A stretch of 64,000 nucleotides of DNA, from positions 372,001 through 436,000 of the forward strand of contig WNNJ02001213.1 in NCBI GenBank assembly GCA_012934845.2, read 5' to 3'. The first letter of the stretch is position 1. Every line of letters starts with the position of its first letter. Below are positions 35,600 through 46,979 of the stretch, in pieces. Made by a program: the position numbers and the translations under genes. Under the pieces are notes generated by a model that searched no databases, was not told where the DNA came from, and was given only the letters and a program-made list of their open reading frames with translations. Source of the DNA: Pomphorhynchus laevis. Its lineage: Eukaryota > Acanthocephala > Palaeacanthocephala > Echinorhynchida > Pomphorhynchidae.

Positions 35600-37210
35600 T
35601 CACTGCATTATATCTTAATATCAGAAGTCCACCACGTTTGCATGATAGAAAGTGAGATAACTTGTTCGATCCGCCCAATCATAATAAGATTCTGGGACGT
35701 TTAGCGGATCAAATCCGTATCGAACCGCTATAGAATCTCTAAATTCATGCGGAGTAATAAGTTCACATTCCGAGGCAATAGGTGAATCACTAAGCCACGT
35801 TGATGCTTCGACTATTTTGAAAATATTTAGGGATTGTCGAACATGTGTGGGAAGTGCGTCCGAAACAGCTTCTAAACGTGAAGTAAATAATTTGATTCGA
35901 TTTTTGAAAGTTCGGTAACGACATTTTAATGAACATGCATCATGTCTTGGCAAACTAAACTTGATAGGTATGTCGCAGACTTTGCTTGAGCGTTTGAACT
36001 AGGTAAAGGCAGCATATCCTGGATCCGATATTCCAAGACCTCTTAGCTCGATCGGTGAAGACTTTACAGTAAACATATCAGCTTATATTTCTTGCGCCAA
36101 CATTTTAACTAACAAACTATCACGTATTGCATTTGTTAAATATATGAGCGAATGAAGACGACAGGGAGTAGTCCTCAAGAAGTGAGTCAATTTCCATAGG
36201 AAGAAATATGCTAAGCTGGCATACGCTATATGAGGATCGATATTCGGTACCGTTCTAAGGCGATCAACAAGTGTTGTTGAAGCACATAATTTTTGATCAA
36301 TCCGCTCATTCAAAAAGTACTGAGAGACAATAGGTGACCCCATCACCTCTATTCCATCGGTGGTGAATTTTATTCCATTAAAATCGAGATTTTCAATGTC
36401 CGAAAGATTGTGCAATAATAACTTTGTCTTGCTAGGATTTACGTAACATCAATATAAAGGTCAAATTTCCATCAGCAAATTCCAAATTTGCTATAGATCA
36501 TTCGGACTACCAACAAAATTAGCGTCATCTACATACCTCGTTTTACGATGTTAGGGGAGCGATGACCAATTATATTTATTATAGGGAAATCGCCATTGCA
36601 AATGCTGCCATCGATAATCGATCGTCTTGTTTCAAACCATGTTAATATATGAACCCTCCACCCAAGACATTCAGTTTTCACGGAATACATATTTTTGATT
36701 ATCTGCGAGAGAATATGGCAAGTGAATTGAATGTTCTTGATCATTACGGCGCGATTAACAGAATTAAAAGCATTCGCCGCGACTACTGCTAGCGATCCAT
36801 TTCCAGAACTCGCGTTAAAGACTTTCGAAGTGAATAAACGGCGAATTCCAAACCACACAGTTTCCAAGCACACAATTGTACGATACCTGTTGCATATTGA
36901 ATATCGCTTTTAATGGTTGAAAGAATTACTTTGCAAATAATTTTTCGTGCCACATCATTAATTCCAATTGGTCTCAAACCATCCGACTTTTTCGATAATG
37001 CAACTAGTCTACTAGCGCGAAAAGCGTCAAGAGATTCTGGCGCCATTTTTGTGTCCATGGAAATGGCAAAATCAGCTACGACACTATCAAGACGGGTTGA
37101 ATGTTTAGAGAAACACCTCAGCATTCGTCACCAAAACAGGGCATTTAAGCATGAAGGTCCAGTACCACCGCTGGTCTTCTTTGCAGTGCGAATAATGGCT
37201 TCTTAATACA
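35600..37210 (-). mobile_element. LINE-like reverse transcriptase of an unfamiliar, apparently APE-less type
   Basis: Minus-strand order: SGGTGPSCLNALFW (37190), APESLDAFRASRLVALSKK with GLRPIGINDVARKII (36970), a motif-A region ANAFNSVNRAVM (36760), RYVDDANFVGSPNDL (36530, YVDD box), then TTDGIEVMGSPIVSQYF, HFLRTTP (36180) and SLPRHDACS, ASTWLSDSPI, FRDSIAVRYGFDP (35700-35950). I know this block order (LRPIG, NAFNS.NR, RTIP, S.WL..LP, FRDAL.LRYG) from unclassified RT proteins in many invertebrates. They lack an APE endonuclease and often carry a nuclease-like C-terminus. That part is not recovered here. Frames break about five times. Confidence 0.65.
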
Positions 37211-37359
37211 ATGAAAGATAAACGGATGGACGATGATCCTTCGTATCATGATAATTGTTGTAATTAGCTTTTGACTTTTCTAAGTGCCTAATAAAGCTAC
37301 TTTAGCAATCTATTTGTTTACGTTACAGTTTATTAGACACATTGAGATGATACCAACGG

Positions 37360-37500
37360 AAGATGATGGGCGTTCTCAGACAGATTATTCTCGATTTCTA
37401 CAACCATCCAAATTGTCGATCATGTCGATATAATTTCGATATTTACTTCTGCCCTGGTTCTTTGAACATTCTGGCTGACGCTTTTTCCAGAAATTACGCG
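37360..37500 (+). mobile_element. RNase H end of an LTR-type element, fossil scrap
   Basis: The peptide YFCPGSLNILADAFSRN is the usual end of the RNase H domain in LTR retroelements. It is joined directly to a LINE RT fragment. It is only a scrap, too short to assign to a family. Confidence 0.5.
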
Positions 37501-38170
37501 GTGGGCCAAGGATCAGTCCTTGGCCCACTGCTCTATATAATCTTTATGAATGATTTGCTACTCCGTGTTCTTATGTGTTCTTATGCAATTAGGTCAACCG
37601 TCTGAAACTCTTAGGTATTACATTGGAAACATTGTCTTAAAGGAAGTGTCTCAACATAAAGATTTAGGTATTATTGTCCATAGACACTTGAAAACAAAGT
37701 TGAACACTGACTTCACTCTAGGTAAAGCTACTCGGGCATTATATTGTATAAAAAGTACATTCCTCAAGTTAAGCTATAAAATGTTCAAGAGGTTATTCAC
37801 CTCCCTCGTCTTAGGTGGGGTTCGAGGCTCTGTGTTGGCTTAGCTGGTAGTAATTATCATGTGCATCTTAGTCGTATTGGAAAGTTGTCGGTACGTGAGA
37901 GGTCCATAGCTTTGGAAATGCTTTGTCTATGGCATATGTTAAATAGTGCGGTGGTTATCCCACCAATGTAATCACTAGTCGGGTAGGTAGGTTACGTGGA
38001 CATTGTAGAGTTTTGTATAAATCTCGATTTGGCAAATTACCGAAAATACTTGGACTGTTAAGGAGGGAAATTGATATGCGGAATTCGCTGACCGATGAAG
38101 TCGTTGCTGCTCCAAGCTTAAGCACGTTTAAATCACGATGCTGTAAATAGATAAGTGAACAATGCCGCCA
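37497..38170 (+). mobile_element. CR1-like LINE fragment (RT motif B to C-terminus)
   Basis: Starts at VGQGSVLGPLLYIIFMNDLL, skips the YADD region (deleted), and continues with RYYIGNIVLKEVSQHKDLGI, KATRALYCIKSTF and, further on, RVGRLRGHC and RNSLTDEVVAAPSLSTFKSR. The join falls at TTGCTACTCCGTGTTCTTATG. An inverted repeat (GGGCCAAGGATCAGTCCTTGGCCC) falls in the first motif. The last 60 bp recur at 41155-41215. Confidence 0.78.
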
Positions 38171-38244
38171 TTCAGCAGCTCTACTGAACTATTCTATTTA
38201 GCTAATAAATACTAAACCCATGATCTTCTTCTATTTCAAATATA

Positions 38245-38458
38245 TAGTTATTACAGGAACGAAGAAGAAAATATCATTTATTTGATTAAAATTCCATATT
38301 TCGATAGCTCCTTCTATCATCAGGATTACAAAACAAAATTTGTAAAAAAATTTTGTAGAGAAAATTTTTTTTTGTAATCCTGATGATAGAAGGAGCTATC
38401 GAAATATAGAATTTTTATCAAATAAAGGATATTTTCTTCTTCGTTCCTGTAATAACTA
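38245..38458. mobile_element. 214-bp foldback element with arms of about 95 bp
   Basis: 38245-38340 and 38361-38458 are near-perfect inverted copies: TAGTTATTACAGGAACGAAG opens the left arm and its complement closes the right. The loop is about 20 bp of A/T. Each arm contains CCTGATGATAGAAGGAGCTA or its complement. Related single-arm sequence lies at 26740-26830. A MITE or snap-back derivative of a larger element is likely. Confidence 0.8.
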
Positions 38459-38685
38459 TACATCCTATTTAGCTACGATCCGTTGAATGTCTATTTACTT
38501 TTTGTTTTTGTTTTTTGCTTTTCTTTTTCTTTTTTGACTCTGCCGATATAGCCTTTGGCTTTGACATGTATTTATTATTATATTTTCGACAACAAAAAGA
38601 GCTTAAACAGCTCGAACATGTTGGTTCACAACAGGGAAAACAGAAAAAAAATTAAAAATTAAAAATTAAATAAATAAATGAAATA

Positions 38686-38921
38686 ATGTGCAATTCAGTC
38701 CGTGTTCTTATGCAATTAGGTCGACCGTCTGAAACTCTTAGGTACTACATTGGAAACATTGTCTTAAAGGAAGTGTCTCAACTTAAAGATTTAGGTATTA
38801 TTGTCCATAGACCCTTGAAAACAAAGTTGAACACTGACTTCACTCTAGGTAAAGCTACTCGGGCATTATATTGTATAAAAAGTACATTCCCCAGGTTAAG
38901 CTATATGCGCATCCTGAAGTA
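38686..38921 (+). mobile_element. Duplicate of the CR1-like fragment at 37565-37775
   Basis: The 78-aa frame repeats LMQLGRPSETLRYYIGNIVL and KATRALYCIKSTF with very few changes, so the two copies share a recent duplication rather than two independent insertions: both begin at the same deletion join (GTGTTCTTATG). Confidence 0.8.
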
Positions 38922-38922
38922 A

Positions 38923-40560
38923 TTAAGCTATACAAAGCATCCTGAGGTAATTTTGCAACCGTCGTTTAAAACTCCCCAGGTTACCATTTATCGTCACAGC
39001 AGGTAGATCATTCCATTTAGGTACAATTATATCATTGATTGTTGATATTCGTTTATTGCAGGCTCGTCTTCTCTTCAGCATATAGTTGTGACCACGTAGG
39101 CAATCGTTGGTTCTTAGCTCAAACGTGTCCTTGCAACAGTGGCCTGGGGTGGTCAAGCACCTCTACACGAACATCAGATTATTAAATGTTAGTGAAATTT
39201 TCACAGGGGAACGTCATGACAGCGCAGGCATTCATCGTAAGGTAACGAACGTATGGACCTCACCAAATGTGTGCACCGATGGAGATGCGTTCGTAAGCGT
39301 CCAGCTCAAGCTGGAACTGAGGGTGAGCAATGACGGACCCATACAGCATGTGTGGGAGGATTGCGCATTGGTAAAGGGTACGCAATCCCACAGAATCAAG
39401 ATGACCGAACACCCTACGTACTAGACCGAGGAGACACGCTTGCTTACAACATGATCGACATGAGAGCGGGAGCCTAAGTCACTAGTTACAATCACACCCA
39501 GGTCCAACATTTGCGAGACCTTTACAATCTGACAGCCATCAATTCGGTAGATACCACTGAAGGTCCCATTCCTAATATGTAGGTGGAAACATTTCGGAGG
39601 GTTCACTTTCGGTCCGACAGCATTGCACCATCGAGAAACCATCTCGGCATCTTTCTGGTGTATAGTTACATCACTGGGATTATTCAATGAACGCCATGTT
39701 TCGAGGTCGTCAGCGTACAGAAGACACTGTGAATTTATGACAGAAGGGAGTGAGTTGATGTAGACGTTGAAACTAGATGTCAGGAATGAATGCAGCCATC
39801 TATGGATAGGACCTCTGATACCGTAGTGTCAAAGTGCTGAGAGTAGAATATAATGTTTCACACAGTCGAAGGTTTTAGACAGATCAAGGAAAATCACATC
39901 GAGTCCAACATCTGATAGTATGGAATCAGCCCAACTGTGTCTTGATGTTGCAAGATTGGTGATCGTAGATCTGTTCTTCCTGAAGCCATGTTGTACATCA
40001 CTGAATATATTGAGACTTTCAAGGTGGAAACGGAGTGCTTTATCAATTACTTCTTCGAGAATTTTACAAGCCACACAAGTGAGGCTGATAGGTCGGTAAT
40101 TATTCACAGAAGTACGTTCGCCTTTCTTGAACAGTGTAAGAACCAGAGACTTCTTCCAGTCATTAGGAAGTATGCCGCTAGATATCAAGCACTGAAATAA
40201 TTAAAAAAGCGGTCTACATAAGATATCAGCTGATTCGTAAAAAAGTAAGGGAGGTAGTCTGTCAGGACCAGCAGCAAGTGAATTCGGCAGCTGTCTAAGT
40301 ACTTCCAACACGTCTCGCTCGCTGGAATCAAATACGCGTGACCTATGATTCGGGAGACCAGAGGACCGGGTATAGTTGGAAGACGAAGGGACCTCGGATG
40401 CGATATTTGAGTAGTGAATACTGAATTTCTCTGCTATGAGCTTCGGGTCATTCAGAATTGGCCCTTGTACGCTGGCGAGACATGGAATTATATTTCCGGG
40501 CTTCAGATGGAACCTGAGATGTTTGAAGAAACGGGATGAGAAGCCCACGCAACAGCGGCA
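38923..40560 (-). mobile_element. CR1-like LINE family C, long copy (pre-RT to C-terminus)
   Basis: From 40548 downward: DPKLIAEKFSIHYSNIA, DVLEVLRQLPNSLAAGPDRL (RT start), LPNDWKKSLVLTLFKKGER, NYRPISLTCVACKILEEVI, NIFSDVQHGFRKNRST, VIFLDLSKTFDCVKH (motif A, FDCV), a broken middle (39690-39830), VSRWCNAVGPKVNPPKCFHL, RIDGCQIVKVSQMLDLGV, and the end LRTNDCLRGHNYML with WNDLPAV..NGNLGSFKRRL. Several frameshifts; the GVPQGS/YADD stretch near 39700-39800 is decayed. Plus-strand frames here are shadows. Confidence 0.85.
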
Positions 40561-40599
40561 GAGGGAATCAATGAAATGCTTGCGCTTGGATCTTTAAAT

Positions 40600-40925
40600 A
40601 AAGACTTAAATAAAGCAAGTCAATTCGGCAGCTGTCTCAGTACTACCAACACGTCTCGCTCGCTGAAATCAAATACGCATGATCTATGATTCGGGAGACC
40701 AGAGGACCGGGTATAGTTGGAAGACGAAGGGACCTCGGATGCGATATTTGAGTAGTGAATACTGAATTCCTCTGCTATGAGCTTCGGGTCATTCATAATT
40801 GTCCATTGTACGTTGGAGAAACATGGAATTATATTTTCGGGCTTTAGATGCTGTCTGAGATGTTTGAAGAAACGGGATGAGTAGCCCACGCAACAGCGGC
40901 AGAGGGAATCAATGAAATGCTCGCG
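40600..40925 (-). mobile_element. Partial duplicate of family C pre-RT segment
   Basis: An 89-aa minus frame repeats the 40201-40548 protein (SSRFFKHLR.HLKPxNIIP, EVPSSSNYTRSSGLPNHRS) at about 85-90% identity and stops at VLRQLPN, exactly where the neighbouring copy continues. Both copies are followed by the same phrase CAGCGGCAGAGGGAATC, so a segment was duplicated in tandem and then diverged. Confidence 0.8.
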
Positions 40926-41154
40926 CTTTGAATAAAGAAATGCTTGCGCTTGGATCTATATATAAACTAAGAATTGGCTGCAACTTCATCACCTGATTCA
41001 TTAGTCGTGAATAAACAATTAGCGTACGATATTTTGATAGCCAAGGTCATTTCTATATACATATACATATTTTTATATACAAATACCTTCATATATACAT
41101 ATTCCTTACCATATCTTATCATATAGTATACCATTCATTATCATATAGTTTGAG

Positions 41155-41215
41155 AACGTTAAAATCACGATGCTACAAATGGATACGTGAACAATGCCGC
41201 CACTCAACATTACCA
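41155..41215 (+). mobile_element. 3' scrap of a CR1-like LINE
   Basis: TTAAAATCACGATGCTACAA and GTGAACAATGCCGCCACTCA match 38125-38170, the end of the fragment at 37497. Confidence 0.6.
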
Positions 41216-41344
41216 CTTAAAACAAGTTGCCTTAAAACAAGTTTGATTACCTTTAAACAAGTTTGATAACTAATAAACATACATTCCAGATCAATCCAGT
41301 TCCAGATCAATCCAGTTCCGCTCGCTCCGCTTGAAAAATTTTTA

Positions 41345-44308
41345 GAGTTAATGGGAGGACGCAAGAAAACAGGTAAGACCGACACTAACTATGGACAACT
41401 GCAAGTACAGTGCTCGATACACGACTGCAGCGTCTGGACAACAATCGCCTGCGACAAGAATAAGTCTAAAGAAGACTTTGTATGTGGATTTTGTGCCAAC
41501 AACCTTATCCGCAACCTTTCCAATAAGTACATATCAACATCCAACATGTCAACTCAAACTACCCCCGTCGTTTCTAATGTCCTTTCTCCACCCACCGACC
41601 CTGCCACCATATACACTTCCCATTCTATGTCATCTTCAATCCCTGACATCCCTCGTCACGTCTTTTCCGTCTCGTTTCTCAATAAATTGCAACCATCAAT
41701 CAAAATCACATCCATCAACCTCCACGATCCTTCCACACCTAACCTTTCCTCACATCGCTTGCCACCCTCTTTATTATCATTATCCTCCATGTATCCCGTC
41801 GTCAAATCCATCTCTCGTATATTGTTCCTGCGGATAAACTATCATTTTTCAAGGACATTTCTCCTGTCGCATTCATCCGTCTAAACAAATCTTCTCAATA
41901 TAATTCTTCCCAGCCCCCTCTCCTAAAAATTGTTTTCAAGCATTGCTCTCACGCGTCTTCTGTCCTCTCTCAACGATTTAAACTCACGTCGTCTTCAACC
42001 ACTCGAATTTTCTCCGATCGCACCCCTTCTGAAATCGCTAAACTCTCTTCTGCCCGCATCGAAAAACGCCGTCGAGAGGAAAACGGCGAAAAATCACTCT
42101 CCATCCAAAACATAGACGGAAATTTTCAAGTTGTCCACACCCGTCCCAAAATTCGATAGCGCTCCATCTCTCCTAGACTCTTTCGCCATTACACATGGTT
42201 TCCGCCTCGGCCTCCTCAACACTAGATCTATTCTCAATAAATCCGATCTTATCATCAACCTATTCACCAAGCAATCCAACGATCTATTCTGCCTCACCGA
42301 ATTCTGGCACTCAGATTCCGACGACCTTTACATTCGCCGTCTGCTCTCTGCCGGTTGCTCCCTAGTCGAATCCGCCCGCCCCCTCAGCCCATGCCCTTCT
42401 AAATGCTCTAATCATGGCGGCATCGTCGCATTCGCGCGTCACCTCTCGTCTCTTCGCAAAATAAATCCCCCTTTCAGTCCTTGCTCTTTTGAATTGCTCA
42501 CTTGTCGTTCTTCTAACCCGATCACTCTAGATCTCGCCATTGTATACTGTCTTGGTTCATCAGCTCCTACAGCCTTATTTTTTACCGAACTCGCTGACCT
42601 CCTTTCTCATTGTTCTTTGTCCTCAATCCCTTCACTCGTTCTAGGCGACTTCAATATCCGCCTAGACCGCCCCTCTTCCACGGATTCCATCCGGTTCATC
42701 AACATTCTATCCAACTACAATTACAAACTAATCTCCACTGCCCCCACACATATACTTGGTGGGGCACTCGACATCATCGCTGTCCCCGATCATTTTGCTG
42801 CCTACACCTCACTGTCCATCTCTGATCCTGGTCTATCCGATCACTTTCTTATCACCCTTGATCTCACTCACAACCACACCCCTCCTCACACACCTACAAT
42901 TCTACGTCGCCCTTGGAGAAATCTTGACCTCTCCCTTCTCCGCTCTGCCTTACTTCAAATCATCTCTATCGTTACCCACAATAACATATTCATCTCCTCA
43001 CGATCTCGCCTTTCTTTTCGACTCTGAACTCACATCCACTCTCGATATTCTCTTGCCCTTCAAGTCTCACTCACGCCGTTGCTTGCACCGTGAGCCATGG
43101 TTTGACATCCAATGCCTACTCTCAAAGAGTCGACTCCGCCATGCTTTTCGAGTCTATCACTGCTCTCTCAGACGTGAATTTCGGCTCGATCACTCCGTCT
43201 TTCCGTGATTCCTATCTTGCTCTTCGCCGGCCTCATCTCAACCTACTACGTACCAAATGCAACTCCTTCTGGCAGCATAAAATCATCACTTCATTCAACT
43301 CTAAGACTCTCTGGCATACTTTTAACTCAATCCTTGCTCGCTCCTCTTCGCCGTGCAACATCAATGCCAATGATTATTCGTCATTTCTCCAGAATAAAGT
43401 ATCCACGTTGCTCTCTCACACCCCGGTCTCCATCCTATCCCACTCTGCCCAGTTTAGTCTCATCCTTCCAGAACTTTTTCATCTTCTCCCTGTCTCAGCT
43501 ACAGAAGTATCATCTGTCCTCATGTCCTTGCCCAACAAAACCTCACCTGCCGATCCCCTGCCTACTCACATATTAAAATCCATATGCTCATCGATATCTC
43601 CTTTTCTCACAACCTTGTTTAACTCGTCCATCCGCAGTCGTATCTTCCCTTCACACTGGAAATCCGCAATCGTTCGTCCCCTCCTTAAGAAACAATCGCT
43701 CGACCCCTCCCTTCCTTCTAGCTATCGCCCCATTTCACTACTCCCTACTCTTTCTAAGCTCTTAGAACGCCTCATCTTAATACAGATCAACGCTTATCTC
43801 TCCTCATCTAATCTGTACCCTCCTTTCCAATCCGCTTTCCGCTCTAATCACTCCACAGAAATCGCATGCATGAAAGTTTACAACGACTTACTCATTTCTC
43901 GAGACAAGGCCCTATATAGTGTTCTCATCTCCCTCGATCACTCCGTCCTCCTTTCTCGCCTTCGTTATGATTACGGCTTTTCTTCCTCCTCTGTAGCATG
44001 GTTTGACTCATATATATCAGACCGTTCCTTTCGTGTCTGTTCTAATTCATCATCCTCCCCTCCCATCCCTATTTTTTGCGGGGTCCCACAAGGTTCAGTC
44101 CTAGGTCCCCTGATTTTCTCTCTTCTGCTTGGCGATCTCTCTCCGTTTATCAAACCTTACTCCTTTAACGTCATGCAATACGCCGATGACATCCTCATCT
44201 ATGCTCATGCACACGCACATCGCATACACGATATCGGCATTTCTGCCTCCAACTGTCTCTCTTATATCTACAAACGTCTCTCCAATTTCCATCTCGTTCT
44301 AAACCCAG
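41345..44308 (+). mobile_element. CR1/L2-like LINE family B, long copy (ORF1, endonuclease, RT)
   Basis: ORF1 starts at 41351 and carries a PHD-like zinc finger (CSIHDCSVWTTIAC, EDFVCGFCANN), then a Pro/Ser-rich stretch. The ORF2 frame from 42131 (298 aa) is an APE-type endonuclease: LLNTRSILNKSD, LTEFWHSD, LVLGDFNIRLDR, LSDHFLIT. The next frame (43090-44322, 410 aa) is RT: SHWKSAIVRPLLKK, SSYRPISLLPTLSKLLERLI, CGVPQGSVLGPL, MQYADDILIYAHA. RT motif A is lost: ISLDHSVLLSRL lacks about nine codons present in the sister copy (SLDLSSAFDIVDH), including a catalytic Asp. The element is cut at about 44308 at LVLNP, before the thumb. C-rich composition contrasts with its AT-rich surroundings. Few frameshifts: young but dead. 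Confidence 0.9.
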
Positions 44309-45470
44309 AGTTTCTTCATTAGCGCAACTAACGATCAGAGCTTCCTCATTTGCTAGTTTCCATTTTCCGCATTTCTTCGACACTTTGATTACCTTCTTAC
44401 TGTTGGCGGAAGATACCCGTTTATTAATAGATGCTTGTTCTTTCATAATTTTATAGGGTGACAGCATCGCAGAGATTGCTTGTGCTAACAACTTCTCTAA
44501 GTTATTTGACATTTCTGCAAATTTCATGCCCATAAAGGCCTTCTACTCTTCAAATACCTTCTTTATCGAATGGGAAGAAACCAGAACTGATAAGTTAGTA
44601 CTATTGAAAGTTGTATTTGAAGCTTCAGAGAATTTATTCGAGGCTGCTGAAAGCTTCTTCATGTGTGGCTTCGGTACTCCTTGAATTTTATGCATTTTTT
44701 TGTAAGCCGGGTGATTTAACCCACAGTTTAGACATATAAGATTATTATCCTTCGGTCATTTACCATTATGCTCTGGTTCTTAGCATGTGGGACATCTCGA
44801 TTCAGCACAGCAAGAGGATCCCCGGTGGCCCCAACTGTGACAATTTTGACAATGAGGAAAGGTGACATCATTAGATGAGACGTGCTGAAAGGATGTGGTT
44901 GTACCCTAGAACCAATTATGCGCGTTCTTCTCGCCAGCACCATCGCATTGTCAATCGTAGTTGTGGTGAAAGCCACTGAAAGTAAGGATATATATATCCT
45001 TTTAATTTATCGTACGTCTTTAAGTGAAATGCCTAGGCCAGGTTCGATGTTGTTAATTTCGACAGTGGCCGATACGGCCTTATGTTCAACAGTACCACCA
45101 AGTTGTCCTAGGTTCTTGCCAAAGTAACCAACATATGATTGTGCCAGATCATTTGTGAGAAAAGATATACGAAACTTGACAGGATACTTTCTGGCAGAAT
45201 TGTAGACTATTCTGTCCTCCACTTTTTGTGGTGAACTTATTTTTATTTCTACAAAGTTTAAGAGCTTCATAACAAGAGAAAGCTTGTTAGATTTGCTAAA
45301 AGATTCACTAACCTGCAATTTATCGTTGCTCTATTCGACTTTGAGTGGGAAACCATTAGAAGAAATCGTTTTCGTCGCTGAATTACTTGGAATCTCGTTG
45401 AAATTAATATTAATAGATTTTCTTGGCAAAATACATGATTGAATAAATAAGTTAAACAAGATAAGTCAGA
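44309..45470 (-). mobile_element. Jockey-like LINE ORF1 (Gag-like) remnant
   Basis: The minus strand gives an RRM-like N-terminal part (45007-45318: PVKFRISFLTNDLAQSYVGY), then across a frameshift a zinc-knuckle series HCQNCHSWGHRGSSC, SRCPTC, LICLNCGLNHPAYKKM (44700-44860), as in Jockey-clade Gag-like proteins (C..C....H....C, NC...HPA). The C-terminal coiled part is at 44320-44530. The left edge abuts the truncated family B LINE. Confidence 0.72.
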
Positions 45471-45539
45471 CCTCTCTTTTACTAATTCTATCTCTTCATT
45501 CAGCTATTCTCCATGATTAACTTTACGGCCTCAGATCTA

Positions 45540-45840
45540 GAGGGATCTGAGCCATCCGGCCGCATCAGCGGGCTGCCTTCCTACGGAACCATTAGTGATC
45601 TCTCACCCCCTAAGAATCCAGTCGAGGTTGACTATGATCGGTAATCTCGAGGTGAGAAGCTTGAGAAACCTTAGTTTTTGCTCTGTGAAGAATTGTCTTG
45701 AAAAAAGACTACTTTCGAGATTGCCCAGGTACTCCAGCGGCGTACTTGGGCTTTTCCTTTCCATAGCAGATGCTGGACCCGTTTCAGGGCCCAACTAGCT
45801 CTCTTCAGGATAAGTCGAAATATATCCAGTCCGCTTTCGC
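45540..45840 (-). mobile_element. Jockey-like ORF2 C-terminal scrap (inverted partner of 46270-46590)
   Basis: On the minus strand it reads KRVQHLLWKGKAQV-like, LRFLKLLTSRLPIIVNLDWI and stops with the G-rich run also seen at 46490. It matches 46300-46540 in opposite orientation, so two copies of the same 3' end face away from each other. Confidence 0.6.
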
Positions 45841-46039
45841 CTACCAGTTCATCGTAATGTTGAACCCCAGATATTCATTTAAATTCTTTGTAATATGCTT
45901 GTTAACGCTGCTGCATGAAAAAAATTTTGAATGATCCGACATGTTCATTGTTTGCATGCAATGAATTTGAAGTTGTAAATTAGCGACGACGAAGTGTGAA
46001 TCGTTGATATACCAAACAACATATACCGATAAGAAGTAA

Positions 46040-46740
46040 AGACGTAGTCTCTGACATCAGCCGTTTCTTTTCAAGATTAAAAGACCAGCTACCCCAATCC
46101 AATCTTATTTTAAACTCCGCAAAATCGCAGGTGGTAGTCTTTCATGGCTCCCCTGCAACAAAGCAAAAATTTAAGAGACTTGCACTCTCTGCGCTCTCCT
46201 CCATATTTGCCTCTGAATCACTCCTCACATTTACAAGGATAGATAGACTCCAGGTACTACCTTTCATACCTGGATAGATTCAAACGTATCCTATAGAAAG
46301 CTAGGTTGGTCCTGAAACGGGCTCAACATCTGTCATTGAAAGGGAAAACCCAGGTGCGCCTCTGGGACACTTAGGCTATCTCGGGATTAGTATTCTTTTC
46401 GAGAGGACGTTCCCCAGAGCGAAGGCTAAGGTTTCTTAAGCTCCTCGTCTCTAGTTTACCCAGCATAGTCCGTCTCGATTGGATTCTTCGAAAGGGGGTG
46501 AAAGACCCCTGGTGGTTCAGTCGGAAGGCGGCGTGCTGGATCGGTTGGAGGACTCAGATCCCCCTGGACCTGAGGCCGCGAGTAATGTAGGAAGACTAAC
46601 AATGTCATTATTGATTTGCTTTCGTCTAGTTTTTTGCTTTTTGTTTTCTCTGTTTCTGTCGATTATCCTTATGCTTAGTTATTTAAGAAAACCATTACTT
46701 ACTTAAACAACATATACCGATAAAGGGCAAATACATAATA
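46040..46740 (+). mobile_element. Jockey-like LINE ORF2 3' end
   Basis: The reading PQSNLILNSAKSQVVVFHGS, then ALSSIFASESLLTFTRIDRL, corresponds to the RT thumb (LN..K...V.F). It goes on in broken frames to LRFLKLLVSSLPSIVRLDWI and a G-rich segment ending in a 75-aa hydrophobic frame (46479-46706) that is only 3' UTR read-through. This is the usual Jockey C-terminal order. Confidence 0.6.
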
Positions 46741-46979
46741 CAGCAAATAGCAGCTTAAGTATCTTGTATATCATAAAACTGGATAGGAACTGTACGTTGT
46801 CACGACTAAAACGTTAAAATTATAATTTACGTGTGTCATCTACTACAATGTAAAATATCTACTTTTACTTATTTCATAAGTGGAAGATTTCAATATATTC
46901 CGATTGCTACTAAAAACCATTTTGTTTCATAACTAATTTAAAGTTATGCAGCAGAAGTGGTGAAATTTAGGACAACAAT

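Noticed and set aside
37800-37830. GGTTCGAGGCT as a tRNA B box
   Set aside because: No A box or acceptor stem can be found, and the stretch is part of a LINE fragment.
38368-38405. CCTGATGATAGAAGGAGCTATCGAAAT in the foldback arm as a hammerhead ribozyme core
   Set aside because: CTGATGA and GAAA are present, but stem II would close with U opposite C; the real helix (GATAG/CTATC) uses bases of the CTGATGA box itself. No stem III with a following UH is seen.
39107-39424. 105-aa plus-strand frame
   Set aside because: Antisense to the family C LINE C-terminal region.
46479-46706. 75-aa plus frame ending in a hydrophobic helix
   Set aside because: Overlaps the Jockey-like 3' end and runs into its 3' UTR; the opposite copy at 45540-45840 does not preserve it.
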